From the NCBI GenBank assembly GCA_948144175.1, contig CANXME010000387.1, forward strand, positions 710,501-774,500: a stretch of DNA of 64,000 bases, given 5' to 3'. The notes beneath the pieces were generated by a model, which was not told where the DNA came from, did not search any database, and worked only from the letters and a program-made list of their open reading frames with translations. A program made the translations under genes and the position numbers. The stretch is from Closterium sp. NIES-65 (lineage: Eukaryota > Streptophyta > Zygnematophyceae > Desmidiales > Closteriaceae). This document shows, in pieces, positions 12,601 through 21,379 of this stretch. Within the stretch, counting starts at the first letter, position 1. Each line of letters starts with the position of its first letter.

Positions 12601-15042
12601 AGCAGCGGCAGCGGAGAGGGTGGTGTGTGTGAACACGTCGGCCCTCAACGACCTCAAGTTCGAAGCCTCTGCTGCCGGGTCAGTTGCAGAGCGACCTTGG
12701 GCCGGTGAGGATGGGTTCAGTTCGGTTGGATGTGGCAGCAGCAGCAGGTGTGGAGCTTGTGTGCTTCATGGCTGCGATTTGATTCTTGGCGATCCAGAGG
12801 TGACAGGTGGGATCCAGAGGCGGCAGGTGGGATACACAGAAGTGAGTTGAGCTGCTGCCTCACCTGCCCCACCTGCCCCACCTGCCCCACCGGCACGGCA
12901 TGGGATGGCGTGGCATGGCATGGCATGACACGGCACGGCATGGCACGGCATGGCATTGGCATGGCATCGCATTGGCATGGCATGGCATGGCATGGCATGA
13001 GTGGCAGGCTGTGGGGCGAGGCATATGCCAAGGACCCCGATGTGGTGGAGCTGCGAGGGGAGGTGCAGCTGGAGGGGACCGAGCACAAAAAGGTGGGTGG
13101 GAGATGGACCAGAGGTTGAGCAAGGAGCGTGGTACATATGTGTTGAGCAAGGAGCGTGGTGCATATGTGTTGAGCAAGGAGCGTGGTGCATATGTGTTGA
13201 GCAAGGAGCGTGGTGCATATGTGTTTCTGCAACCACACTACACAACACCTCGTTCCCACAGGAACCTTGCACCTCAGTTTCTCTAAGAAAGGCGTACATG
13301 CCATGGCCTCACCCCTTTCGTGAAATTCTTCCTTTCCACGTGTTGCCTCTGTGCCCAACCTTCACTTGTTTCTTGCCGTGTGCTTGTCAGCAGCTGCACT
13401 CCTGGCGGCTGCACTCCTGGCAGCTGCAGTAACCTCATGAGTTTTCAGGGGTATGAGACCCGCTCCCACTCCTCTCTTCTCACTGACTTCCCCTCCTTTT
13501 TTCCCGGTGCGCTGCAGTTACACTGGTGGCGGGCGCAGGCAGTGCGCTTCATGCTGAGGTGGCCATCAGCCCATCTCTGCCACGTCATCAACCAACAGAG
13601 ACACACCGCCTACGGCATGCACGTCGCCAATCGCATTGCGCGGCAAGTGGAGCTTCACTCACAGCTGCAGCAGTCACTGCCACCTCTGCCTCCACACACT
13701 GACTCAAACGCTCCCAGTGCCTCCGCCGCTGCTGAGGCCAGCGCCATCGCTGCAGCAGTTGCAACCGCAGCAGCAGCAAGGTTTGCTGATTCGACTGCCG
13801 ATTCGACTGCCGCTCCTGCCGCTGCTGCTGCAGGTGCTGGAGGTGGTGGAGGTGCGAGTGGGGCATCGCTTGTGTCTGAGCCGTACATAGTGCGGCCCAT
13901 CGTGAGCATGCATGTGAGGCAGAGCGACAAGCAGGTGGAGATGGGTGTGTGGTCGTTCGCCGCCCACATGCTGTTTGCCGCCCGCCTGCAGCGCACCCTC
14001 GTGGACCTCAAGCACGTGTGGCTCTCCACTGAAATGCAGGCGAGTCAGCACGACAAGATCAAGGCACTGCTGCCCATGTGCTCTTTGCCGTTCCCATTCG
14101 TCCCTTCCTCTCTCCTACCATTCTTGCTTCCCTCATTCCACCCTGCTTATCTTCCTCCTCTCCCTCACTGCCTTCCTCTCTCCCTCCTGCCTGCCTGTTT
14201 CGTTTCCTGCTTACCTGCCGGTCTCCCACTCTCCCTCCCTGTGCCCGCAAGTGGTGAGCGCGGGGCCAACCCTCTCTGCTTTTGAGTCGACTCAAGAGTG
14301 GTGAGCGCGGGGCCAACCCTCTCATTGTTGATACCCCCACTCACCACGGGCTGCTTGCCAACTCCCTCACTGCACTCGCGGCACTCAGTGCCCTGCGAAG
14401 CCACCACCCTGCTCCCGTTGCGCCCACACCACACTGCCCCTCCACACGCATACCACCCTGCCCCTCCACACGCATAACACCCTGCCCCTCCACACGCATA
14501 ACACCCTGCCCCTCCACACGCATAACACCCTGCCCCTCCACACGCATAACACCCTGCCCCCACCCTTCCTGCCACCACCCTGCAGTCGGTGATCAACAAG
14601 GCGGCCACACTCACAATTGCACGGGTCTGTGAACGTTCCTCTGCGCGGCCAACGAGCAACGGGGGTGGGCCAGAGGGCGCCCTGGGCCACCACGCGTACG
14701 CCGCGCGCTGCACGCGCCTGTCCTCACCCATCCATCCCTCTCCGCCCTCCCCTCCCAACCACCCTACAGGCAGTGATCAACGAGGCGGCCACGCCGCTCT
14801 ATGCGGGGTGGACCTTCCTCTACGCGGCCAACGGGCGCCTGCCAGAGGGCGCGCTGGACCCGCACGCGTACGACGCGCTGCAGTCGCCCGCTGCCAGCCT
14901 GGCGAGCTTGCTCATTGCAGCGCAGTGCGATGTGTTCATCGGGTCGCTGGGGTCCAACTGGAGTCGCCTCATCAATGAGCTCAGAGCGACCAATGGGCGG
15001 CTGTATAACGGGTTTGTGGCCATGAACCTGGGCGAGTGGTAA
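6696..15042 (+). CDS. Alpha-1,6-fucosyltransferase-like (GT23-like) protein, copy 1, 8 exons
   Basis: Proposed exons: 6696-6881, 7237-7611, 8140-8286, 10392-10494, 12465-12678, 13008-13092, 13518-14039, 14770-15042. All phases agree, giving about 634 aa. The start gives an N-terminal signal anchor (LPLSLAAFVVATML), as in Golgi type II glycosyltransferases. Motifs resemble the GT23 (FUT8/NodZ) fold: GMGSQVH followed by NRILVP in exons 3-4, HWWRAQAVRF and SMHVRQSDKQVEMG in exon 7 (like HVRRTDK of FUT8), and DVFIGSLGSNWSRLINELR in exon 8. The likely role is transfer of fucose from GDP-fucose in the Golgi; substrate unknown. Exon 7 is followed by GCGAGT, so intron 7 would use a GC donor, or the exon extends further. 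Exon 4 (103 nt) and exon 6 (85 nt) match copy 3 exactly. Family assignment is by motif only. Confidence 0.75.
7625..7725. repeat. G-rich tandem repeat in intron 2 of copy 1
   Basis: Short runs of GGGC and GGGT with a duplicated block (GGTGGGTGGGCAGACGGTCG), starting about 15-30 bp after the proposed exon 2 donor at 7611/7612. The strong G-runs could form quadruplexes in the transcript. This is non-coding sequence inside an intron. Confidence 0.6.
8272..8333 (+). repeat. 31-bp duplication spanning the exon 3 / intron 3 junction
   Basis: Two adjacent 31-bp copies. Each holds the last 15 nt of exon 3 (GGCATGGGGTCGCAG) and the first 16 nt of intron 3 (GTACACATGCTGGCAT). The second copy is therefore a second, identical 5' splice site 31 nt downstream. 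Confidence 0.9.
8485..9464. repeat. Perfect 20-bp minisatellite, 49 copies, in intron 3 of copy 1
   Basis: The unit GTCCCACCTCTCCTTGAGGC is repeated head to tail 49 times over 980 bp, with no variant unit that I can see. It is pyrimidine-rich on the sense strand. Because 20 is not a multiple of 3 and the unit lacks stops on the minus strand, three long minus-strand ORFs cross it; none resembles a protein. The absence of variants implies very recent expansion or strong homogenisation, or possibly assembly compression or expansion. Confidence 0.97.
9484..10299. mobile_element. Non-autonomous DNA transposon with 8-bp TSD (hAT-like), 816 bp
   Basis: The ends are inverted: left CTATGTTCAGAAAGACGC, and the right end read in reverse is CTATGTTCGGAAAGACGC (17 of 18 match). 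They are flanked by identical 8-bp direct repeats GACCCCAG at 9476-9483 and 10300-10307. Subterminal regions carry many GACGCAGGACGC-type motifs. An 8-bp duplication is typical of hAT elements (P and Merlin elements are alternatives). Inside are a run of about 28 G near 9653-9680 and a short minus-strand reading frame (MASSSIPSSSSTASKSVDDA, near 9877) that could be the relic of a transposase N-terminus. It lies in intron 3 of copy 1, 20 bp after the 49-copy array. Confidence 0.82.
10488..10527 (+). repeat. 20-bp duplication spanning the exon 4 / intron 4 junction
   Basis: TGCCACGGTCAGTCACCCAG is present twice in tandem. The first copy carries the proposed exon 4 end (TGCCACG) and donor GTCAGT, and the second repeats both 20 nt later. 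Confidence 0.85.
10548..12312. repeat. Five successive minisatellites filling intron 4 of copy 1
   Basis: In order: a 16-bp unit (CACCACCAGCCCCACA) over about 10548-10630; a 17-bp unit (GTGCTGCTGTGCGACCT, with CTCCT and GCGTT variants), about 26 copies, 10744-11190; a 24-bp unit around CGAAGTGGTACACTATGCAC, 4 copies, 11239-11338; a 28-bp unit around CTGCTACAGGCATACTGACA, about 20 copies, 11632-12190; and a 26-bp unit around CTCATGTCATGCCCAACGTT, 4 copies, 12206-12312. Several units contain CTACAGG-like acceptor or GTG-like donor motifs. All of it should be spliced out; the Cys-rich and His-rich ORFs through it are artefacts. Confidence 0.88.
12895..13000. repeat. ATGGC-type pentanucleotide tract abutting the exon 6 acceptor of copy 1
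   Basis: Imperfect repeats of GGCAT/ATGGC run up to the proposed acceptor GTGGCAG at 13007. A similar pentamer tract abuts the exon 5 acceptor of copy 2 (31388-31419). Confidence 0.75.
13111..13224. repeat. 27-bp minisatellite, 4 copies, near the exon 6 donor of copy 1
   Basis: Four copies of a 27-bp unit around GAGCAAGGAGCGTGGTGCAT. The array begins about 20 nt after the exon 6 donor (13092/13093). Confidence 0.85.
14250..14320 (+). repeat. 51-bp direct duplication with palindrome in intron 7 of copy 1
   Basis: GTGAGCGCGGGGCCAACCCT occurs at about 14253 and again at about 14304. Between the two lies the near-palindrome CTTTTGAGTCGACTCAAGAG (14279-14298). A perfect version of that palindrome is in intron 4 of copy 3 (40378-40397). 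Each repeat begins with a donor-like GTGAGC. Confidence 0.75.
14436..14720 (+). repeat. 24-bp minisatellite followed by a decayed duplicate of exon 8
   Basis: About five copies of a 24-bp unit (ACGCATAACACCCTGCCCCT core) occupy 14436-14560. Then 14582-14720 is a diverged partial copy of the start of exon 8: GCAGTCGGTGATCAACAAGG against the real GCAGTGATCAACGAGG, later GGCCAACGAGCAACGGGGG against GGCCAACGGGCG. It has an acceptor-like CTGCAG at its start but an altered frame. The functional exon 8 begins at 14770. Confidence 0.75.
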
Positions 15043-15574
15043 TGCCATGACCATGGCAAGTCCCCTGCCCTTATAACATTGGAGTGAAATAATAAGGTCT
15101 CCTATTTATATTAATGTCATTTTCTCGATAGTAGATATACAAGTACCGTATGTCTTATCTCACACTGCTAATAAGATAGAGGGTGTTTTTTTTTCATATG
15201 GGAAAGGATGAGTTCCATTCCATACAAGCTAATCAACTCTAAGAGAGAACCAACATACGGTATGCCATTAAATTCAGAGGATTGATTTGACATGCATCCA
15301 TCCACACATGGTTTAATGACAATTGCGTGGAAGAAGTTTCTTCGGAGGTACAACTCTTCACAAACCGATGATGCTTACAGAAGGGTCGTAATGGAGGCAG
15401 GGTGTTTGGTCAGGATAGGATGCTGCATAACACTACTTTTAACCACAGCAGAAGTTCATATCAATTGCAGTTCGCAAAACTAACACCACAGCTACCAGCT
15501 TGTGTGCTGCTCATTCCCCATGGCGCTCTTACCACCACCATGACACCTCACAACTCCAACTGCTCACATACAGG
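15043..15574. other. AT-richer interval after copy 1, no gene seen
   Basis: This stretch probably holds the 3' UTR of copy 1; AATAA-like motifs follow the stop (GAAATAATAAGG near 15085). Nothing else recognisable. Confidence 0.5.
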
Positions 15575-16055
15575 GTGCTTTTGCAGCACATGCCATATAG
15601 CACACACCATGCGACACATGCCATATAGCACACACCATGCGCCACATGCCATATAGCACACACCATCCGCCACATGCCATATAGCACACACCATGCGCCA
15701 CATGCCATATAGCACACACCATGCGCCACATGCCATATAGCACACACCATGCGCCACATGCCATATAGCACACACCATGTGCCACATGCCATATAGCACA
15801 CACCATGCGCCACATGCCATATAGCACACACCATACGCCACATGCCATATAGCACATACCATCCGCCACATGCCATATAGCACACACCATGCGCCACATG
15901 CCATATAGCACACACCATGTGCCACATGCCATATAGCACACACCATGCGCCACATGCCATATAGCACACACCATGCGCCACATGCCATATAGCACACACC
16001 ATGCGCCACATGCCATATAGCACACACCATACGCCACAAGCCATATAGCACATAC
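15575..16055. repeat. 28-bp minisatellite, about 17 copies, next to the LRR gene stop
   Basis: The unit core is CACATGCCATATAGCACACA plus CCATGCGC, with few variants. The array ends about 24 bp beyond the stop codon of the minus-strand LRR gene, so it probably lies in or just past that gene's 3' UTR. The Cys/Trp/Met-rich ORFs on the minus strand are artefacts. Confidence 0.93.
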
Positions 16056-16078
16056 AATGCATCCCAACATAATCTATC

Positions 16079-17701
16079 TCAGTGGGAGTCGATCTCAATC
16101 CAAGCCCGCTGGATCCCACGCACTGTTCGTTCCACGAACCCGCACCCACCTACCCCAAGGCGAGCCACCTTCTTTCCTTCCAGAATCGGCAGCAGCCAAG
16201 CGTGCTGCATGTTGTTGCAGCCCAGATCCAACTCCCGCAGAGAGGGAATGCGGCTGAGATGCTGCACAAACAGCCTGCTCATGCCGCTGCATTGCTGCAG
16301 CTTCAACCGCTCCAGCCGCCCAAGTGCCTGCAGATGCACAGCAGCGCCGTGGCTGATGGCCGCTCCCGACAGGTCCAGCGCCTTCAGCTGTGCCATGCCT
16401 TGGATCACTGACCTCACAGCCCGATCTGCTGCGAACGTGCAGGCAGGTAGGCTGAGGTGTGTGAGCAGGGAGAGGCGAGTCAAGTACAGCAGGTCACCAT
16501 CATGAAGCGCCGTGTCCGTGATGTGGAGGGACTCGAGCCACCTGAGGTTGGAGAGGGATCGCAGTGCTGCCGTGCTGGGCTCTGCTGCGTGCACCTCCAA
16601 GTGCTGCAGGCCCGCTAGCCCACCCACCACCTCCCATATGCTCCCGTCGATGCGGTTGCCAAAATCCTCACTCGCGCAGGCAGCCCCTTTAATGGGAGGC
16701 TTTTGGAAGGTTCTGATTACCTCTGGCAGGCGAGATCTCAAGAAGTCTAGCTTGGGCCCAACTAGCTTGGGCCCAACTAGCTTGGGCCCAACTAGCTTGG
16801 GCCCAAAGCGGTGGCCGGGGAAGGGGTTGCCGAAGTGGTGGCCGTTGGATCCCGGGTGCCTGGTGATGATTGTTGGCGCCACCTGCAGCCTCCTCAGCTT
16901 CACCATTCCCCTGAGGTGGGTCCAGCCCTTAGCACTCACCCCTTTGCTGCACGTGCACGACAAGGCCTCAAGGCTCGTCAGCACCCCCACCTGCTGCAGA
17001 ATAGAGTCAGTCACGCGGCTCACATGCAGCTCTCGCAAGCACTGAAACGGCTGAAATGGCTGGAGATTGCTGATGGTATCACACAGAGGGGACCGGCTGC
17101 CGTGGCGCTTGGGTGGTACGTTGGGAAGCAGGTCAAAGGGGTCAAAGCAGGCTATGACGAGCCGGTGGAGGCGAGGGATGCACTGCAAGAGTGGCAGCGC
17201 ATCTGCATGGATGGAAGTTTCGTGGAAGTGAAGGGCTGTGAGGGAGGGCAGGTGGAGGAGGTGCCTCATGGCGAGCGGCGAGACATGGTTGACCCGGCGG
17301 AGGTCGAGAGTGGTCATGGACGGTAGGCAGTGCGCGTAGCAGAGGGGCGTGAGGTGCAGGTAGCAGAGGGGCGTGAGGTGCAGGTACAAGGCGAGGGAGA
17401 GGTTACAGAGAGTGAGCTCTGTAGCCGTGGGGTCCTGGGAGGAGAGCTGCGACACCACCCAGTCGATCTCCCGGGTAACTCTTTCCTGCCTGTCGGGGCG
17501 GAATTGCAGTATAGCACTGATCCTTCCCTGCAGCCTTGCCCTCACCTCCGCTTTGCTTGCTCTCCCACCAACCGGCCACTGATGCGCTCCCTCCATCTGG
17601 GTTCCCCCTTCTCCCCCCGCCCAGCCTCCCCCTCCTCCCTTGAGGGCGTTCCTCGCCTCCACATTCATTGTGACTGCTCCTCCCGAATCCACTCTCGCCA
17701 C
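16079..17701 (-). CDS. Leucine-rich-repeat protein (RNI-like)
   Basis: Uninterrupted 540-residue frame from an ATG at 17701. The N-terminal 70 residues are Gly-rich and poorly defined. From about residue 90 onward there are degenerate LRRs of the plant F-box/RNI type (LTHLSLPACTF, LKALDLSGAAISHGAAVHL, LERLKLQQCSGM, LRELDLGCNNMQ). No F-box, kinase or signal peptide is evident, so it is probably a cytosolic or nuclear scaffold; I cannot assign a specific function. Two in-frame microduplications are visible: YLHLTPLC twice near residue 110 (24 bp) and GPKLV three to four times near residue 315 (15-bp unit, 16742-16806), the latter in a loop between LRRs. A 28-bp array follows the stop. Confidence 0.7.
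   Translation of the reverse strand: MARVDSGGAVTMNVEARNALKGGGGGWAGGEGGTQMEGAHQWPVGGRASKAEVRARLQGRISAILQFRPDRQERVTREIDWVVSQLSSQDPTATELTLCNLSLALYLHLTPLCYLHLTPLCYAHCLPSMTTLDLRRVNHVSPLAMRHLLHLPSLTALHFHETSIHADALPLLQCIPRLHRLVIACFDPFDLLPNVPPKRHGSRSPLCDTISNLQPFQPFQCLRELHVSRVTDSILQQVGVLTSLEALSCTCSKGVSAKGWTHLRGMVKLRRLQVAPTIITRHPGSNGHHFGNPFPGHRFGPKLVGPKLVGPKLVGPKLDFLRSRLPEVIRTFQKPPIKGAACASEDFGNRIDGSIWEVVGGLAGLQHLEVHAAEPSTAALRSLSNLRWLESLHITDTALHDGDLLYLTRLSLLTHLSLPACTFAADRAVRSVIQGMAQLKALDLSGAAISHGAAVHLQALGRLERLKLQQCSGMSRLFVQHLSRIPSLRELDLGCNNMQHAWLLPILEGKKVARLGVGGCGFVERTVRGIQRAWIEIDSH
16742..16806 (-). repeat. In-frame 15-bp tandem repeat inside the LRR gene
   Basis: AACTAGCTTGGGCCC is repeated about four times and encodes GPKLV in tandem. 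The unit length is a multiple of 3 and keeps the LRR frame open, unlike most arrays in this window. Confidence 0.85.
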
Positions 17702-18191
17702 TTGTTTGCTCCCAGCATTGTGGGCCGCGGAAAGGAGTGGCTGCAGTGGACCAGTGGGGGAATGGGGGAGGGGTGGGATGGGGGCAAGAGCGGGGAGGGG
17801 GAATGGGTGAGGCTTGGGACAAGGGGCAAGAGTGGAAAGAGGGGAGCAACGAGGGAATGCGAGGGAGACTCAGTCATGAATGGTGCGTGTGAATTAGAGG
17901 GGAATTGGGATGGAGTGTGAGCGTTGGCGAGGAACAGAGGAAACAGGAAACGTTCAGCAGATGAGGAGGAAACGGAAGGAGAGGAAAAGACAGGAAAGGA
18001 GAGTCAAGGGGAGGAAAATGAATGAATGGGGCCAGATGGACACGTAAGCAAGTAGCAGGTGAGGGTCTCTGATATGAGGCCCTTGGGACGCGGTACTTGT
18101 AAGATGACAAGGGATTTCTTTCACATTTTCTCATGCTTCTCACCCACTCCAGGTAATCACTGTCACCAACTCCCTCTTGTGCAGATTGCTC

Positions 18192-20309
18192 TCAATCCCC
18201 CTCCAGCCGTCCATCTCTCCTCGTCCCGCTCACCTGCACCATGGGAAGATCGTCAAGACCTTCCTCTTTCACGCCTCTCTCCCTGGCAACCGGCTGCCTC
18301 AATGACTGCCTGTTGGAATCCGCTGCTCGCTCCTCCCATAAACCCTGTTGTGCTCCGTGCCTTACCCCCTGCTCTGCTTCCTGCCCTGTCCCTTGCTCTG
18401 CTTCTTGCCCTCCCCCCTGCTTTGCACCTTGCCCTGTCCCTTGCTCTGCTCCTTGCCCTAACCCCTGCACTGCTCCTTGATCTCCCCCTTGCTCTGCTTC
18501 TTGCCCTCCCCCCTGCTTTGCTCCTTGGTCTGCCCCTTGCTCTGCTTCTTGCATTGCCACGTGATCTGCTGACCCTGTCACCCGCCCTTCCTCTCCCTCT
18601 GCTTCGTTTTCGTGATTCTCCTCTGCCTCGCCGCTTGCTCCTTCCACTTGCGTGGACCCAGCCCCTCCCTCAAACCCGCGCCTGCAAGTCTCATTCCCGA
18701 AAACCTCGAGCCCATCGCCCATCGTCTCATCTACTCCCTTGGTCGTTTCCTCCGCCTCGTCCCTCACCCCCTCTTCCTCCGCCTCGTCCCTCACCACCTC
18801 TTCCTCCGCCTCGTCCCTCACCACCTCTTCCTCCGCCTCGTCCCTCACCACCTCTTCCTCCGCCTCGTCCCTCACCACCTCTTCCTCCGCCTCGTCCCTC
18901 ACCACCTCTTCCTCCGCCTCGTCCCTCACCACCTCTTCCTGCGCCTCGTCCCTCACCACCTCTTCCTGCGCCTCGTCCCTCACCACCTCTTCCTGCGCCT
19001 CGTCCCTCACCACCTCTTCCTGCGCCTCGTCCCTCACCACCTCTTCCTGCGCCTCGTCCCTCACCACCTCTTCCTGCGCCTCCTCCCCCCCCCGCCTCGT
19101 TCTCCTCTTCCCACTGCTTCTGCATCATCTCCTCGTTCTCCTCTCTCAATCTATCCGCCTGAGCCTTCCGACCCTCGAATCCGAATGCCAGCTTCCTCAC
19201 AGCCTGCACCATGGAATGGATGGCCTCCGCATGGGCGGATAGAGCCGTCAGTTGCTGCCACGTGGCCGATCCGACGAATGTGTTAAGGTGGGAATGGGTG
19301 TGTGGGGGAACGAGGGAGAAAGGTGAGCGGATGTTTTCCTGCTTGGTCAGGTTTGCCCGCCTGACTCACACGAGACGACAGGACAGGTGGGTTGGAGTCC
19401 TGCACACCTCACTCTCGGCGTTGCTGACCGAATGGCGTCCGCATAAGCAGAGAGGTTTGCCACACGGTGCAAGAAAAAAAAGGTATGAGAGCCAGGATAA
19501 GCAGCGGGGGGAGGTGGTGCGATGCAGTGATGCAGATGCTGAGTGGCGAGAGGGGGCCAGGAAGGGGGAAGAGACCTATCAATCCCTGTCAGATGGTGCC
19601 GGGCAGGAAAATATATAGGCGGGGAAGGAAACAAGGGCGTGGGACATAGAGAGAGTTGCGATATAACGGACGGGGGATATAAAGCCAAGGAGAGAGAAAG
19701 GAGGTTGTGAAGGTAGGGAAGGCAAGGAAGGGTGGGCGGAGGGGATACGAGAAATGGAGAAAAGGGCGACGCCCATGCGAGAGAATAGAGAGACAATAGT
19801 AGAGAGAGAGGGAGCTTGGAGGCGCGAGAGAGAATGAGAGGGAGGAGGGAAATAAGAAGACGGTAACAGTGGGAAAAAAGAGGGAAGCCGTGGCATGGCA
19901 TGTCTTATCATGGCATGGCATGTCTTATCATGGCATGGCATGATTGCGCGGCGGCATGGCGTGGCCTGACGAGGGCGTTGAACGTGCCGTGAGCTCACCT
20001 CCATCATCATCATCATCATCGGATGCGAGCACGAACCATCCGCCATGCGCTTGCGGCAACTACTGACGACATCGTTCCCACCTTGCGCCCAATCCACTCG
20101 TCCAGCTCCCCCATCGCCCTCTCGCCCTCCCGCACCCCTCCTTCCAGCTCCTCTTCCCGCCGCCTTGCCTCCGCCAACGCCTTCCGCGCTTTCTTCAGTT
20201 CGTCCTTACAATCTCTTTCACCCCTCCACTCCCTTTCGTCCCTCCAATCCCCCTCGTCCCTCCATGCCCTCTCGTTCCCCCCATCTCCAGCTGTCAAAAT
20301 AGTGTCCAT
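18192..20309 (-). CDS. Possible coiled-coil / acidic-repeat protein, uncertain structure
   Basis: Three minus-strand pieces look coding by composition. 20309-20016 starts ATG and encodes a Glu/Lys/Arg-rich coiled-coil segment (KKARKALAEARRREEELEGG). 19290-19075 encodes another (FGFEGRKAQADRLREENEEM). 19067-18192 encodes an acidic array of RDEAQEEVV/RDEAEEEVV followed by a Gln/Gly/Glu-rich tail (QEAEQGADQGAKQGGGQEAE). The last two are in different frames, separated by a G-run near 19085-19092, which could be an indel or a splice. A plausible donor (GGAGGTGAGC, near 20000) follows the first piece. I do not recognise the family; exon joins are a guess, and part of this may be low-complexity artefact. 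Confidence 0.35.
18745..19080. repeat. 27-bp tandem repeat, about 12 copies, possibly coding
   Basis: The unit core is CTCACCACCTCTTCCTCCGC plus CTCGTCC; half the units carry CTGCG and half CTCCG, in two contiguous blocks. Because 27 is a multiple of 3, every frame stays periodic. The minus-strand frame reads RDEAQEEVV. Confidence 0.85.
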
Positions 20310-20814
20310 CTGATCTCAAGTTCTTCACGGCGTCGTTACCTTCGCACGGCACGTCGTAAATATTCGCGCACCAGTCACCTGGGAGCGACCAACGGCTTTC
20401 GACAGACGGGGCGAAGTCGCCACCGAGGGGTGATTGCTGGGCACGGGCGAAGAAATGGCCTTCCCGGTTGGGAGGATTGTCAGTTTTCTAAGCGACAAAC
20501 TTGTGGGAAAAGCGCGTTGAAGAAAGAACGGCGGGAGAGAATGACGGATTGACGCTGGGAGGGCACTACTGACCAGAGCATTCAGCGGGCCAGGGATGCG
20601 ACGCCGCTACCAGACGCATGCAAGCGGGTGAGGGATGAAATTAGGCAGATCGATTGGCTAATTCGTTCATGGAGGGCGGCGTGGCCTAGCTGCAAGGCAG
20701 TAACTATCGTTTCGTCACGAAGTTGATGGTCAAAACTCGGGTAGAAAACCGGGTCCATAAACGGGCTAAGTCTGTTGAAAAGGTGGTCTTTGTGTGGGTT
20801 GGGAGGGTTGTTTC

Positions 20815-21312
20815 TGTTGGAGAATCGAGTCTCTGCCGCCCCAGCCCTTAGCACACAAGGAGCAGCAAGAATGTCGGCGACGGATTGAAGGCTTCGCGAA
20901 AAATCAGAAACTTCCGCAGCAAAATCAGATTGCAGCCGAAGACTCGATACAGTTCGGGATTGCTCTCAAACAGAAGGGTCGACAGTTTCTACAGGTTTCT
21001 ACAAAACAGAATCAGCTATAACAGTACATTCCAGAGATTTCTTATTCATGCACCTCATGTGGCTCTCAAGTCACTCAAGGTTCATGGAATCTGAATTGTG
21101 CCCAAGTTCCCAAGGAAGTTGCCTTGTCTAGCAGCCTAGTTTGAGCTATCAATCTGCATGTTTGTAATGCTTAGGAAGTTGTGCTTTAGTGGGCTTGTTA
21201 ATCTTGATCATAGTGAAGTTTTCTCTCATCAAGCCAAGTCCAGCAGCTCTGTTGAGCTTTTCCAGCCAAGTTTCCAGCCTACCAGTCATCAAAGCTACTC
21301 TGTTTTGCAAGT
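20815..21312 (+). repeat. 5' LTR of copia E
   Basis: 498 bp. It should carry the element's promoter and polyadenylation signal. It differs from the 3' LTR at about four positions, for example CCCTTAGCAC against CCCTTTGCAC and AATGCTTAGG against AATGCTTAAG. The end GCAAGT rather than a plain CA is fixed by the flanking GTTTC target duplication. Confidence 0.93.
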
Positions 21313-21379
21313 TGGTATCAGAGCCCGTCGTTTCGATCAACCGAGCGCCACCACCTTCCTATCCTAGCACAATCCATCC

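Noticed and set aside
17330-17920. Plus-strand ORF opposite the LRR gene start
   Set aside because: Antisense shadow with no domain; the LRR frame has clear repeats.
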